Counted from the stretch's first letter, positions 32,263 to 41,990 are shown. The stretch: 64,000 nucleotides of DNA from CAVQXR01 sp046330455 (GCA_046330455.1 JAXLSU010000001.1:460868-524867); one strand, 5' to 3'. A program made the numbers and translations. Notes: a model not told the origin generated them from the letters alone.

Positions 32263-34383
32263 CTAGGCGCTGACGAGCTCGCGCTCGATGACGCGCCGCT
32301 CGCGCAGGTACGGGAGCGGGATCGACGGGTCGTCGGTGTCGATCTCGCGGGCGAGGCGATGGCCCGAGAACACGGCGTCTGCGATCAGGCGCGGAGCCTC
32401 GCAGTCACCGATCCGGAACAGGCCCTTGATGCCCTCGGCCTGGATCTTCTCCATGCCGACGTCGTCCTTCAGCGAGCGGAACAGCGCCTCGTTCGAGCGC
32501 CGCGCGGTGACGAGCACGACGCCGTCGACCTCGCGTGTCTCCTCGTGGCCGTGCACGTCGTAGACGTGCGACGACTTGACGACACCCTCCGCGATCGAGG
32601 TCGGGAGGTGGTACGGGACGATCTCGACACCGAGACCGTGCAGCGTGCGGTGCATGTTCGGCGCCTCGAGCGTGAAGTGCATGTACGGGCAGATCGTCCC
32701 GAGGTGCGTCATCAGCGTCACCTTCTTGCCCTCGCGAGCGTACTTCTCGGCGAGCGAGACGCTCATGAAGTAGCCGTCGTTGTCGACGATCAGGACGCTG
32801 TCGCCAGGCAGCTGCTTCCCCTCGCCCATGATCTGGTCGGGCGTCGCGATGTACGGCTTCGACGCGTCGGCGCCGGGGATCGTGTCGTGGCTGCAGCTGT
32901 TCAGGCCGTTCGTCGCCCAGTAGGAGCCGGTCGCGACGACGACGTACTCGGCCCCGTACTCGATCACGTCCTGGGCGGAGAGGGTCGTGTTCGGGATGAA
33001 CTCGACATTCTTCAGCTTGTCGATCTGGATCTTGCGCCAGTTGACGACGCGGCCCCACTCGCCGAGCCCGGGCAGCTGCGGGATCCAGCGCATGATCCCG
33101 CCCATGTCGTCCTGGGCCTCGACGAGGTGCACGCGGCGCATGCCGCGCTTGCCGAGCGTGAGCGCGCACTCCATTCCCGCCGGGCCGGCGCCGACGACGA
33201 GCACGTCGTTGTCGGCGTTCTTCGCAGGCTCGAAGACCTCGGGATCCCAGCCGCGGCGGTACTCCTCGCCGGCAGTCGGGTTCTGGGTGCAGATGAGCGG
33301 CGGGCCGCCGATCTCCCAGCGCGAGATGCAGACGTTGCAGCCGATGCACTCGCGGATGTCGTCGAGCCGGCCCTCCTCGATCTTCTTCGGGAGGTACGGG
33401 TCGGCCGTCGAGGGGCGGCAGGTGGCGATGATGTCGAGGACGCCGTCGTTGATCGCGTCCACCATCGCATCGGGGCTGACCCAGCGTCCCACGCCGAGCA
33501 CCGGGGCCTTCGCGACCTCCTTGATGCGCTTCTGCCACGGGGCGGCCCGGCCCTGCTGGTAGAACCGCGACGGCGTCGCGTCCTCGCCCCACTCCGCGAT
33601 CCCCGAGAGGTTGATGTCCCAGAGGTCGACGATGTCGTTGCACAGTTCGACGAACGGGACGCAGTCCCGCTCGAGCTGCGTGCCGGCCTCGCCGATGAAC
33701 ATGTCCGTCGACATGCGCACGCAGATGCAGCAGTCGTCGCCGACCGCCTCCTTGACCTGCTCGATCGTCTCGCGCCAGAAGCGGGCGCGGTTCTCGAACG
33801 AGCCGCCGTACTCGTCGGTGCGCTTGTTGTAGAACGGCGTCAGGAACTGCTGCGGCAGGTACGAGTGGGAGCCGTAGACGTAGACGATGTCGAAGCCGGC
33901 CGTGCGGGCGCGCTTCGCGGCGTCCACGTAGAGCTTCTGCAGGTAGCGGATGTCGTCCTTGTCGGCCTCGATGCAGTACGTGAGGTACTCGAAGTCGGAC
34001 GCGATCTGCGACGGGCCGCGCGGGACGCAGCGCGTCTCCATGCACGGTGCGTGGGGGCCGCCGTACCAGAGCTCGCACGCCGAAAGGCAGTCGTGCTCGT
34101 GGAGCATGTCGCACATGAGCGACAGGTTCCGGATGTCGTCGTCGTCCCAGAGGCGGGCCGAGACGCGGTGCGTGTCGTCGGACTCCGGCGAGATCGAGCA
34201 GTACTCGGTGCAGACGGCCGCGTAGCCCCCGATCGCCTTCGTGGCCCGGAAGTGGGCCTGGCTCATCGGCTTCTCCGACCCGAACCCGTTGCAGTGGGGG
34301 ATCTGGTAGAAGCGGTTCTTCATCGTCTTCGGGCCGATCTTGATCGGCTCGAAGAGGATGTCGTGCCTGGGATCTCTCGCCAT
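32263..34383 (-). CDS. Trimethylamine/dimethylamine dehydrogenase-type flavoprotein (copy 1)
   Basis: 706-aa enzyme closely resembling Methylophilus trimethylamine dehydrogenase. The N-terminal TIM barrel has Cys31 in NRFYQIPHC, the residue that binds 6-S-cysteinyl FMN. By eye it keeps the substrate-pocket residues equivalent to Y60 (TEYC), Y169/H172 (VYGSH), W264/D267 (EWGED) and W355 (SRWEIGG). The [4Fe-4S] motif is CIGCNVC...ICTQN (C-x2-C-x2-C-x12-C). The C-terminal half binds ADP/FAD (VVGAGPAGMECA). Known family members oxidatively demethylate amines and give electrons to ETF, encoded 2.4 kb away. SD AAAGGAGGC precedes the ATG. The exact amine is inferred. Confidence 0.9.
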   Translation of the reverse strand: MARDPRHDILFEPIKIGPKTMKNRFYQIPHCNGFGSEKPMSQAHFRATKAIGGYAAVCTEYCSISPESDDTHRVSARLWDDDDIRNLSLMCDMLHEHDCLSACELWYGGPHAPCMETRCVPRGPSQIASDFEYLTYCIEADKDDIRYLQKLYVDAAKRARTAGFDIVYVYGSHSYLPQQFLTPFYNKRTDEYGGSFENRARFWRETIEQVKEAVGDDCCICVRMSTDMFIGEAGTQLERDCVPFVELCNDIVDLWDINLSGIAEWGEDATPSRFYQQGRAAPWQKRIKEVAKAPVLGVGRWVSPDAMVDAINDGVLDIIATCRPSTADPYLPKKIEEGRLDDIRECIGCNVCISRWEIGGPPLICTQNPTAGEEYRRGWDPEVFEPAKNADNDVLVVGAGPAGMECALTLGKRGMRRVHLVEAQDDMGGIMRWIPQLPGLGEWGRVVNWRKIQIDKLKNVEFIPNTTLSAQDVIEYGAEYVVVATGSYWATNGLNSCSHDTIPGADASKPYIATPDQIMGEGKQLPGDSVLIVDNDGYFMSVSLAEKYAREGKKVTLMTHLGTICPYMHFTLEAPNMHRTLHGLGVEIVPYHLPTSIAEGVVKSSHVYDVHGHEETREVDGVVLVTARRSNEALFRSLKDDVGMEKIQAEGIKGLFRIGDCEAPRLIADAVFSGHRLAREIDTDDPSIPLPYLRERRVIERELVSA

Positions 34384-34419
34384 CGCGCTGTGCCTCCTTT
34401 GCGACTTGAGGGCTCGATT

Positions 34420-35136
34420 CTACGACCGCGCCGAGCGAGACGCAGACTCAAGGCGCGTCCGATCGGCACCGGCGTGTGAGCGGTAGCCGGCCACGATCGT
34501 GGAACGCCGCGCAGCGGGTAGGGCTCGTTCCACCGCCTTCAGGAGCGGCCCCAGTGCCGGGATTCGCGCGCCGTACCGATGCAGCGTGCCGACGTAGTCG
34601 ATCGCGACCGGCTCGAAGCCCGCCTCCGAGGCGACCTGTGTGAGCCGGTCCGGGGTGTTCGCCCTGTACTGCGTCGGGTGGACGTCTCTCTCGACCGCGC
34701 CGGCGCCGCGCCGCTTGATCGCCAGGCGGGCCGGCGCCGGTAGCCGCGTCGCGACTGCCATGAACGGACTGGCGTGGTTGCTCGTCACGAGCACGAGCCA
34801 TCCCTCGGGCCGCAGCACGCGGCGCCACTCCGCGAACGCGCGCTCAGGGTGCTCGAGATGCTCGACCACGAAGTTCGCGTAGACGAGGTCGAAGCAGCCG
34901 TCTGGAAACGGAAGCGGGCGGCAGAGGTCTGCGTGGACGAACTCGTCGAGGTAGGGGTTCTCCAGCCCGGCGTCGTCATCGACGTCCATGCCGACCAGCC
35001 GGACGATGCGATCGCGGTAGTTTCGCAGCCGGGTCGTCCGCCCGCAGCCGGCATCGAGTGCCACCGTCCCCGGTCGCAACGCCTCGTCGAGCAGGCGGCG
35101 TTCCACGAGCGTGTGGTCGGTCTCCAACGCCGCCAC
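34420..35136 (-). CDS. Class I SAM-dependent methyltransferase
   Basis: 238-aa methyltransferase of the Methyltransf_11 type: motif I ALDAGCGRTTRL, acidic residue in LVGMDVDDDAG, motif II-like LPFPDGCFDLVYANFVVEHLEHPERAFAEW region, and WLVLVTSNH. Substrate unknown. Two starts are close: GTG at 35136 and TTG at 35127. A TAGAGT box at 35135-35140 would give a leaderless message from the TTG. It is separated from the downstream flavoprotein by a short gap and diverges from the nitrilase. Confidence 0.83.
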   Translation of the reverse strand: MAALETDHTLVERRLLDEALRPGTVALDAGCGRTTRLRNYRDRIVRLVGMDVDDDAGLENPYLDEFVHADLCRPLPFPDGCFDLVYANFVVEHLEHPERAFAEWRRVLRPEGWLVLVTSNHASPFMAVATRLPAPARLAIKRRGAGAVERDVHPTQYRANTPDRLTQVASEAGFEPVAIDYVGTLHRYGARIPALGPLLKAVERALPAARRSTIVAGYRSHAGADRTRLESASRSARS

Positions 35137-35208
35137 TCTACTTCGGCACGTAGCGTCGCCCCGGTCTGCGGGCCCGAGCAGGAGGCGCAATCGACACCGC
35201 CGTCGCGA

Positions 35209-35214
35209 TAGGCT
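35209..35214 (+). promoter_or_regulatory. -10-like box TAGGCT before the nitrilase gene
   Basis: TAGGCT ends 6 nt before the ATG at 35221, with no ribosome-binding site. Weak but matches the recurrent leaderless arrangement. Confidence 0.35.
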
Positions 35215-35220
35215 GGACAG

Positions 35221-36216
35221 ATGAGCGAGCGGTTCACAGCGGCGGTCGTGCAGCACCCGCCCGTCTTCCTCGACCGGGAGCGGTCGCTCGACCGGGCGGC
35301 CGACCTCGTCGGCGAGGCCGTCGGCGCCGGCGCGTCGCTCGTCGCCTTCGGTGAGACCTGGCTTCCCGGCTACCCGGCCTGGGTGTTCGGCTCGGCCGGC
35401 TGGGACGACCCGGCCGCGAAGCGGGTGTTCGCCCGCTACCAGGAGAACGCGGTCGAGGTGCCCGGGCCGGCGACGAGAGCGCTCGGCGAGCTCGCCCGCG
35501 CGCACGGTGTCCACCTCGTCATGGGCTGCACCGAGCGGGACGCGACGTTCTCGCGCGGCACGCTCTACAACTCGCTGCTCTTCTTCGGCCCGGACGGCGA
35601 CCTGCTCGGCGTTCACCGCAAGCTGGTGCCGACCCATGCGGAGCGGCTCGTCTGGGGGCAGGGCGACGGCTCGGGCCTGCGGGTGTACGAGACCGCCGTC
35701 GGCCGCCTCGGCGGGCTCGTCTGCTGGGAGCACTGGATGCCCTTGACGCGCTTCGCGCTCCATGCCCTGGGCGAGCAGGTGCATGTCGCCGCCTGGCCCG
35801 AAGGGCCCGACATCCACCACCTCGCGAGCCGCCACTATGCGTTCGAGGGCCGCTGCTACGTGCTCTGCGCGGCGTCGTACCTGTCACTCGCCGACCTCCC
35901 GGCCGACTTCGAGCTGCGGGAGGTGCTGGGCGAGGCGGGTGACTTCGGCCAGGCGGATGACGTCGTCATCCCCGGCGGCTCGGGGATCATCGGCCCTGAT
36001 TCCACCTGGGTCGCGGGCCCGCTCGTGGGCGAGGCAGGGATCGTGTACGGTGAGATCGACCTCGGCCGGATCGCGCAGGAGCAGCTTGCGCTCGACAGCG
36101 CGGGGCACTACAACCGTCCCGACATCTTCGACCTCAGCGTCGACCGGCGTCCACGCGCTCACGCCCGCTTCCTCGAGCCGGACGGGCCGACCGGGCGCGA
36201 CGCACCACTCGCGTAG
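35221..36216 (+). CDS. Nitrilase (carbon-nitrogen hydrolase)
   Basis: 331-aa enzyme with the nitrilase triad: Glu45 (FGETWLPGYP), Lys134 (HRKLVPTHAER) and Cys168 (VCWEHWMPL). The CWEHW context and the length fit true nitrilases, which turn nitriles into carboxylate and ammonia, better than amidases of the same superfamily. It starts a run of plus-strand genes with an aldehyde dehydrogenase and a second amine-dehydrogenase-like flavoprotein. Nitriles could be natural substrates or intermediates; aldoxime or cyanide-type chemistry is also possible. Confidence 0.9.
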   Translation: MSERFTAAVVQHPPVFLDRERSLDRAADLVGEAVGAGASLVAFGETWLPGYPAWVFGSAGWDDPAAKRVFARYQENAVEVPGPATRALGELARAHGVHLVMGCTERDATFSRGTLYNSLLFFGPDGDLLGVHRKLVPTHAERLVWGQGDGSGLRVYETAVGRLGGLVCWEHWMPLTRFALHALGEQVHVAAWPEGPDIHHLASRHYAFEGRCYVLCAASYLSLADLPADFELREVLGEAGDFGQADDVVIPGGSGIIGPDSTWVAGPLVGEAGIVYGEIDLGRIAQEQLALDSAGHYNRPDIFDLSVDRRPRAHARFLEPDGPTGRDAPLA

Positions 36217-36299
36217 ACGGCACACGCCGACCGGGCCTTCACCGTTCGTGCCCCGGCGAGGGTGTACGCTCAGCGCATCCGACGAGCAGAGGAGGAGCG

Positions 36300-37733
36300 A
36301 TGGCGGTCACCACGCGCAACGGGGCGTTCATCGGCGGTAGCTGGGTCGCCGGCGACGGTGAGGAGATCGAGGTTCGGAGCCCCGGAACGGGTGAGCTGCT
36401 CGGGACCGTCACCGCAGCTTCGCCGGCTCAGGTCGACGAGGCTGTCCGGGTCGCTGCCGAGACCTTCGAGAGCTGGCGCCGAACGTCGGTGGTCGATCGG
36501 GTCGAGCTGTGCCGCCACGCGTTCACGATCTGCATGGACCGCGCGGAGGAGATCGCGCAGATGATCACGCGCGAGGTCGGCAAGACGATTCGCGAGTCGC
36601 GCGAGGAGATGGTCGAGTACACGGCCGACCACTTTCGCCGAGCGTCGGAGGACATGCTGAGGCACGCGGGCAAGGTGCTCCCGTCCACCCAGGAGCGTGC
36701 CGGGGCGAAGCGGATCATCGTCGTCCAGGAGCCGATCGGCGTCGTCGGTGCCGTGACCCCCTGGAACTTCCCGGTCGACATCGCGGGGATCCCGATCGTG
36801 TACGGCCTGGCGGTCGGCTGCACCGTCGTGTGGAAGCCGTCCGAGCACGCGCCGTTCTGCGCAAACATGTTCGCCGAGGTGATCCACGACGCCGGCTTCC
36901 CCGCCGGTACCCTGAACGTCGTTCACGGTCGCGGGGACGTCGGCTCTGCCGTCGTCAAGCATCCCGATGTCGCCTCCATCGTCTTCACGGGCTCGTCGAA
37001 GACCGGACAGCAGGTTGCGCGGGACGCCGGCCTCAAGAGCCGCGTGCTGGAGCTCGGCGGCAACGGGCCGCAGATCGTGCTCGCCGACGCCGACCTCGAG
37101 AGGGCCGCGGACGCGGCGATCACCGGCTGCTTCTACCTCGCGGGCCAGTGCTGCACGGCCGCGGAGCGGATCCTCGTCCACGAGGACGTGAAGGACGCGT
37201 TCGTCGCGGCGCTGTTCGAGCGAACGCGGGCGCTCCGTGTCGGCGACCCGCTCGACGACGCGACCGACATGGGCCCGATGTGCATCCCGGAGGTCGTCAC
37301 GCGGACGCAGGAGCACATCGCCGACGCGGTCGCGAAGGGAGCCACCGTCGTCTACGGCGGCGGCCACGACGGCCAGCTCCACGAGCCCACGATCGTCGAC
37401 GGCGTCACGAGCGAGATGCGGATCGCGCAGGAGGAGACGTTCGGCCCGGTCGCCCCGATCATGAGCTTCCGAACGCTCGACGAGGCGATCGCGATCGCGA
37501 ACGAGACCGAGTACGGACTCACTGCCTCGGTGTTCACCCGCTCGCTCCACGACGCCTGGAAGGCGGCCGAGGAGCTGCGCCACGGTACCGTGCACGTGAA
37601 CGAGACGACGAACTACTGGGATCAGATGGCGCCGTTCGGAGGGGCGAAGAAGTCGGGGGCGGGTCGCGAGCTGTCCGGCTGGATCGTCGACGCGCTGACG
37701 GAGACGAAGCAGATCACGTTCGACCTCGCGTGA
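36300..37733 (+). CDS. NAD(P)-dependent aldehyde dehydrogenase (1)
   Basis: 477-aa aldehyde dehydrogenase. The coenzyme fold has FTGSSKTG, the general base is Glu251 (LELGGNGP) and the nucleophile Cys285 (GQCCTAAER). It oxidises an aldehyde to an acid; candidates here are aldehydes released by the amine dehydrogenases or aminotransferase. SD GAGGAGGAGCG precedes the ATG. It is 87 bp from the second trimethylamine-dehydrogenase-like gene and probably in the same transcript. Substrate specificity cannot be read from sequence. Confidence 0.93.
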   Translation: MAVTTRNGAFIGGSWVAGDGEEIEVRSPGTGELLGTVTAASPAQVDEAVRVAAETFESWRRTSVVDRVELCRHAFTICMDRAEEIAQMITREVGKTIRESREEMVEYTADHFRRASEDMLRHAGKVLPSTQERAGAKRIIVVQEPIGVVGAVTPWNFPVDIAGIPIVYGLAVGCTVVWKPSEHAPFCANMFAEVIHDAGFPAGTLNVVHGRGDVGSAVVKHPDVASIVFTGSSKTGQQVARDAGLKSRVLELGGNGPQIVLADADLERAADAAITGCFYLAGQCCTAAERILVHEDVKDAFVAALFERTRALRVGDPLDDATDMGPMCIPEVVTRTQEHIADAVAKGATVVYGGGHDGQLHEPTIVDGVTSEMRIAQEETFGPVAPIMSFRTLDEAIAIANETEYGLTASVFTRSLHDAWKAAEELRHGTVHVNETTNYWDQMAPFGGAKKSGAGRELSGWIVDALTETKQITFDLA

Positions 37734-37820
37734 GCGGGCAGCCGGCCGCCGGCCAGCGGATCGGCCCCGAAACGGCCTCGAGGAGCGCGGGGTCGGCACA
37801 GCCCGCTCGGGGGCCATGAG

Positions 37821-39923
37821 ATGGCGCGAGACCGGCGCTACGACGTGCTGCTCGAGCCGGTCCGGATCGGCCCGAAGGTCTCGCGGAACCGCTTCTACCA
37901 GGTGCCGAACTGCGGGTTCGGGGTCGAGAAGCCCCTCGCCCATGCCGCGTTGCGCGAGACGCGAGCCGAGGGAGGCTGGGGCGTCGTCTTCACGGAGTAC
38001 TGCACGCTCGGCCCGGACAGCGACGCCTGGCCGCACGTCAGCTCCCGCCTGTGGGACGAGGGCGACGTCCGGAGCCTCGCACTCGTCACCGCGGCCGTGC
38101 ACGAGCACGGATCGCTCGCCGGCGTCGAGCTCTCGCACCCGGGCGCCCATGCCAGAAATCGGGAGTCCCGACTGCCGCCGATCGGCCCGGCCCAGATCTC
38201 GAGCGAGAGCGAGCCTCTGAACACCGCGGTCGCGATGCGGCGCGAGGACATCGCCCGCGCCCGGCACGAGTTCGTCGCGGCCGCCCGGCGTGCGTGCGAG
38301 GCGGGCTTCGACGTCGTGTGCGTCCACGGCTCGCACAGCTACCTCCCGATCCAGTTCCTCTCGGAGACGTACAACCTCCGGACGGACGAGTACGGAGGGC
38401 CGCTCGAGAATCGGGCCCGGTTCTGGCTCGAGACCCTCGAGGCCGTGCGCGAGGCGGTCGCGGACCGCTGTGCCGTCGTCTCGCGCCTCTCGGTCGACGC
38501 GCTCGGTCCGTACGGGGTCGAGCTCGAGGAAGGTCTCGCGTTCGTCCGGCTCGCCGACCCGCTCGTCGATCTCTGGGACGTGAACGTCGGCTCGCACGTC
38601 GACTGGTGGCGCGACGCCGGCGCCTCCCGCTTCTTCAGGGAGGGCTGGCAGCTCGCGCAGACCGCGCGCGTACGTGAGGCGACCGCGAAGCCGATCGTGG
38701 GGGTGGGGAGGATCACGAGCCCCGACCGGATGGTCGAGATCATCCGGAGCGGAGCCTGGGACCTGATCGGTGCTGCCCGCCCGGCGATCGCCGATCCGTT
38801 CCTGCCCCGCAAGCTCGAGGAGGGACGGCTCGACGAGATCCGTGAGTGCATCGGCTGCAACATGTGCTACGCGAAGAGCAGCGCCGGTCGGCATCTGGGC
38901 TGTACCCAGAACCCCACCGCCGGCGAGGAGCACCGTCGCGGCTGGCATCCGGAGCGCTTCTCGCCCGCCGCGAACGCCGCCCGGGATGTGCTCGTGGTGG
39001 GTGCAGGGCCGGCGGGACTGGAGTGCGCGATCGTGCTCGCCCGGCGGAGAATGCGGCGGGTGCACCTCGTCGACGCCGGGTCCGAGACCGGTGGGGCCAT
39101 GCGCTGGATCCCGCGCCTTCCGGGCCTCGGGGAGTGGGGCCGTGTCGTCGACCACCGGCGCATCCAGCTCGAGAAGCTACGGAGCCGGATCGAGGTGATC
39201 CCGGACACGAGGCTCGATGCGGCCGCCGTGCTCGGGTACGGCGCCGAGCTCGTCGTGGTCGCGACGGGCGCGAGCTGGGCGGCCGACGGCCTCAACCCCG
39301 TCACGCATCGCCCTATTCCCGGCGCCGACGCGTCTCTCGCGCACGTGCTGACGCCGGAGCAGGTCATGCTCGACGGGAAGCGTCCGCAGGGCGAGCGCGT
39401 CGTCGTCTACGACTGTGACGGCTATTTCATGGGGCCGGGCCTGGCCGAGCTGCTCGCCGGCGAGGGCTACCGCGTCGAGCTCGTGACGTGCTTCGCCCTC
39501 GTCGCCCCGATCTGCGACCAGACCCTCGAGGGCAAGGGGCTGCGCCGGCGGCTTCACGAGCTCGGGGTCTCCCAGCGCCGCGGCGTGGTCATCGACTCGG
39601 TCTCGCCCGGGCTCGTCCACGGTCGCGACGAGTTCGACCAGCCGCTCGAGCTCGAGACGGACGCGGTCGTGCTCGTCACGCAGCGCCTGTCGGTAGACGC
39701 CCTCTACCACGAGCTCCGCGACGACGAGGCGGGCGCGCAAGCGGCCGGAATCGAGGGCAGCTATCGGGTCGGGGATTGCGTGGCCCCGCGCGTGCTCGCC
39801 GACGCGATCTTCGACGGGCACCGGCTCGGGCGCGAGATCGACTCCCCGGATCCGACCCACCCGCTCCCCTACCTGCGCGAGCGAGCGTATCCTGCCGCTC
39901 TCCGACTGGAAGGGGCAGAGTGA
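37821..39923 (+). CDS. Trimethylamine dehydrogenase-like flavoprotein (copy 2, altered active site)
   Basis: 700-aa paralogue of the gene at 32.3 kb. Cys31 for 6-S-cysteinyl FMN is kept (NRFYQVPNC), as are the W264/D267 equivalents (DWWRDAG). The pocket is changed: Y169 becomes His (VHGSH), and the W355 segment is replaced by YAKSSAGRHLG. The cluster spacing shortens to C-x2-C-x2-C-x11-C. The C-terminal nucleotide-binding half is normal (VVGAGPAGLECA). It probably acts on a substrate other than trimethylamine. Its TGA overlaps the kinase-like gene start (GTGA), which suggests that the two act on related molecules. Confidence 0.88.
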   Translation: MARDRRYDVLLEPVRIGPKVSRNRFYQVPNCGFGVEKPLAHAALRETRAEGGWGVVFTEYCTLGPDSDAWPHVSSRLWDEGDVRSLALVTAAVHEHGSLAGVELSHPGAHARNRESRLPPIGPAQISSESEPLNTAVAMRREDIARARHEFVAAARRACEAGFDVVCVHGSHSYLPIQFLSETYNLRTDEYGGPLENRARFWLETLEAVREAVADRCAVVSRLSVDALGPYGVELEEGLAFVRLADPLVDLWDVNVGSHVDWWRDAGASRFFREGWQLAQTARVREATAKPIVGVGRITSPDRMVEIIRSGAWDLIGAARPAIADPFLPRKLEEGRLDEIRECIGCNMCYAKSSAGRHLGCTQNPTAGEEHRRGWHPERFSPAANAARDVLVVGAGPAGLECAIVLARRRMRRVHLVDAGSETGGAMRWIPRLPGLGEWGRVVDHRRIQLEKLRSRIEVIPDTRLDAAAVLGYGAELVVVATGASWAADGLNPVTHRPIPGADASLAHVLTPEQVMLDGKRPQGERVVVYDCDGYFMGPGLAELLAGEGYRVELVTCFALVAPICDQTLEGKGLRRRLHELGVSQRRGVVIDSVSPGLVHGRDEFDQPLELETDAVVLVTQRLSVDALYHELRDDEAGAQAAGIEGSYRVGDCVAPRVLADAIFDGHRLGREIDSPDPTHPLPYLRERAYPAALRLEGAE

Positions 39924-40831
39924 GCGACGAGCGGCTCGAGGCGGTGATCGCGTCGGTTCCTGCGCTCGCGGGGCGCGTTCGTGCGACCGAGGAGATCACG
40001 GGCGGCCTGATCAACCGGAGCGTCAAGGTGGCTACGACGGACGCGTCCTACGTCGTGCGGCTCTTCACGACCCACTCCGAGCTCCTGCTCATCGACCGCG
40101 ACAACGAGGCCGGGAACTCGGAGCTCGCGGCCCGCTCGGGGGTGGGGGCCGGCGTGATCGCCTACCTGCCCGAGCACCAGGCGATGGTGCTCGAGTTCAT
40201 CGAGGGTGTGCCGCAATCCGACGCTGACCTGTGCCGCGGAGAGAAGCCCCGGATGGTGGCACGGACGCTTCGTGAGCTGCACTCCGGGCCTGCGTTCGGG
40301 CGCGACTTCGACATGTTCGACGTCCAGCGCCGCTATCTGGCGATCGTCGATGCGCAGGGGTTCCGGATCCCCGACCGCTACCCGCTCTACCTTCCGCACG
40401 CCGCCCGGATGGAGGCCGCGATCCGCGCCACCGACGACGGGAAGCGGCCGTGTCACAACGACCTGATGCCCGGCAACTTCATCGACGTCGGCGGCCGGCT
40501 GCGGTTGATCGACTACGAGTACTCGGGGAACAACGACCCGTGCTTCGACCTGGGCGGGATCTGGGCCGAAGCGGGCATGTCGCTCGCCCAGCTCGAGACG
40601 ATGGTCGCCGAGTACTACGGAGAGCCTCGCCCCGACAGGGTCGCGCGGGCCCGCCTCTGGGCCGTGATGTGGAGCTACGGGTGGACGCTGTGGGCGGCGA
40701 TCCAGGTCGGCGAGGGGATGCAGTACGAGGACTTCGACGCCTGGACGTGGGCCGAGGCCCATCTCGACCGGGTCGAGACGATGCTCGGCGGGTCCGAGCT
40801 CGACCACCTCCTCGCAGAGCTGGGAGCGTGA
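39920..40831 (+). CDS. Choline/ethanolamine kinase-like phosphotransferase
   Basis: 303-aa protein of the aminoglycoside phosphotransferase/choline kinase fold. The catalytic loop CHNDLMPGNFI (Brenner-type motif) and the following LRLIDYEYSGNNDPCFDLG, with the metal-binding Asp, match choline/ethanolamine kinases closely. Family members phosphorylate choline, ethanolamine or thiamine. The GTG start overlaps the preceding flavoprotein stop, a strong sign of coupling. A role in amino-alcohol or betaine metabolism is plausible. A family A repeat follows. Confidence 0.85.
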   Translation: MSDERLEAVIASVPALAGRVRATEEITGGLINRSVKVATTDASYVVRLFTTHSELLLIDRDNEAGNSELAARSGVGAGVIAYLPEHQAMVLEFIEGVPQSDADLCRGEKPRMVARTLRELHSGPAFGRDFDMFDVQRRYLAIVDAQGFRIPDRYPLYLPHAARMEAAIRATDDGKRPCHNDLMPGNFIDVGGRLRLIDYEYSGNNDPCFDLGGIWAEAGMSLAQLETMVAEYYGEPRPDRVARARLWAVMWSYGWTLWAAIQVGEGMQYEDFDAWTWAEAHLDRVETMLGGSELDHLLAELGA

Positions 40832-40840
40832 GCACCGGCC

Positions 40841-40980
40841 CGGACGGGATGAGATCACGCCCCCCCTACGGGAGGCGAGGTCCGAGTCGGGTCTGACCCC
40901 GCCCCGTGGCGGGTGAGCCCGACACGGGGCCCGGTCTGTCTGGTCGAGGGGTGAGGTGGCGCGCCGGATCGCATCCGGCC
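40841..40980. repeat. Degenerate palindrome family A copies
   Basis: An imperfect copy at 40841-40869 and a shortened one at 40963-40980 (GCCGGAT/ATCCGGC arms) flank GC-rich sequence with no gene. They lie between the convergent kinase and dehydrogenase genes. Confidence 0.75.
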
Positions 40981-40985
40981 CGGTC

Positions 40986-41990
40986 TCAGCGAATGCGGAG
41001 CACGACCTTGCCGAACCGATCGGGTGCGTCGAGGCGGGCGGCCGCCTCGGCGATCGAGTCGAGCGGATAGACGCGGTCGATGACGGGTCGCCAGGTCGCC
41101 TGCTCGACGTGGGCGAGCAGGGCCCGGTACTCGCGCGGGCTGCCCATCGTCGTCCCGAGGATACTGCGCCACTGCCAGTACACGTCGGGAACGTCGATCG
41201 AGGCGGGCTCACGGTTCGTGTTGCCGAAGCTGACGAGCGTGCCGCCGACCCGGAGCGCCCGGAGCGCGCCGGGCCACGACGGGCCGCCATAACTGTCGAT
41301 CACGGCGTCGAGCCCCCCGCCCGCTGCTTCACGAGCTCGCTCGGGCCAGTCGGGCTCCGAGTAGCTGAAGCCCGCCTCGGCTCCGAGCGCGAGCGCTCGC
41401 TCGAGCTTCTCGGTCGTCGAGGAGGTGACGAGCACCCGAGCGCCGAGAGCGGCGGCGATCTGGACGACGAACGTCGAGACCCCGCTGCCGGCTCCGGTCA
41501 CGAGCAGTGTCCTTCCGGGCCCCGCATCCGCGCACGTGACGGCTGCCCGCCACGCGGTCAGCCCGGCGAGGTTCACCGCCGCCGCCTCCTCCCAGGTCAG
41601 CCGGGCGGGCTTCGGGGCGACGTTCGCGGCGGGCACGACGACCTGCTCTGCGAACGTGCCCTCGGTCGGCGCTCCGAGGATGTCGAACGCCGAGGTCGGG
41701 CACTCCTCCGACGTGCCCCAGCCGAGGGTCGCGTCGAACACGACCTCGTCGCCGATCTCGATGCCGGCGACGCCGGCTCCGACGGCGAGAGCCCTGCCGG
41801 CACCGTCGGAGCCGAGCGTGACCGGCAGCGGGCAGTATCCGGGCGTCGTCCAGATCCAGCGGTCGCGCCGGTTGAGCGCAGCCGTCTCGAGCGCGACGAC
41901 CACCTCGCCGGGGCCGGCCGCGAGGTCAGGGACGTCTTCGAGCTCGAACCGTGGCGGGTCGCCGGCGGCGACCAGGCGGGCTGCCCTCAC
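40986..41990 (-). CDS. Zinc-type alcohol dehydrogenase/quinone oxidoreductase (MDR family)
   Basis: 334-aa medium-chain dehydrogenase/reductase. N-terminal GroES-like domain (about 1-130) with TLGSDGAGRALAVG, then a Rossmann domain (LLVTGAGSGVSTFVVQIAAALGA). Few of the usual structural-zinc cysteines are present, so a quinone-oxidoreductase-like, zinc-free enzyme is likely. It would use NAD(P)H on an enone, alcohol or aldehyde. The GTG start overlaps the TGA of the upstream universal stress gene (GTGA). It ends next to a repeat. Confidence 0.87.
   Translation of the reverse strand: MRAARLVAAGDPPRFELEDVPDLAAGPGEVVVALETAALNRRDRWIWTTPGYCPLPVTLGSDGAGRALAVGAGVAGIEIGDEVVFDATLGWGTSEECPTSAFDILGAPTEGTFAEQVVVPAANVAPKPARLTWEEAAAVNLAGLTAWRAAVTCADAGPGRTLLVTGAGSGVSTFVVQIAAALGARVLVTSSTTEKLERALALGAEAGFSYSEPDWPERAREAAGGGLDAVIDSYGGPSWPGALRALRVGGTLVSFGNTNREPASIDVPDVYWQWRSILGTTMGSPREYRALLAHVEQATWRPVIDRVYPLDSIAEAAARLDAPDRFGKVVLRIR

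Noticed and set aside
32215..34479. 754-codon plus-strand open frame opposite the first amine dehydrogenase
   Set aside because: Mirror of the codon pattern of the real gene; similar shadows lie opposite the other large genes.
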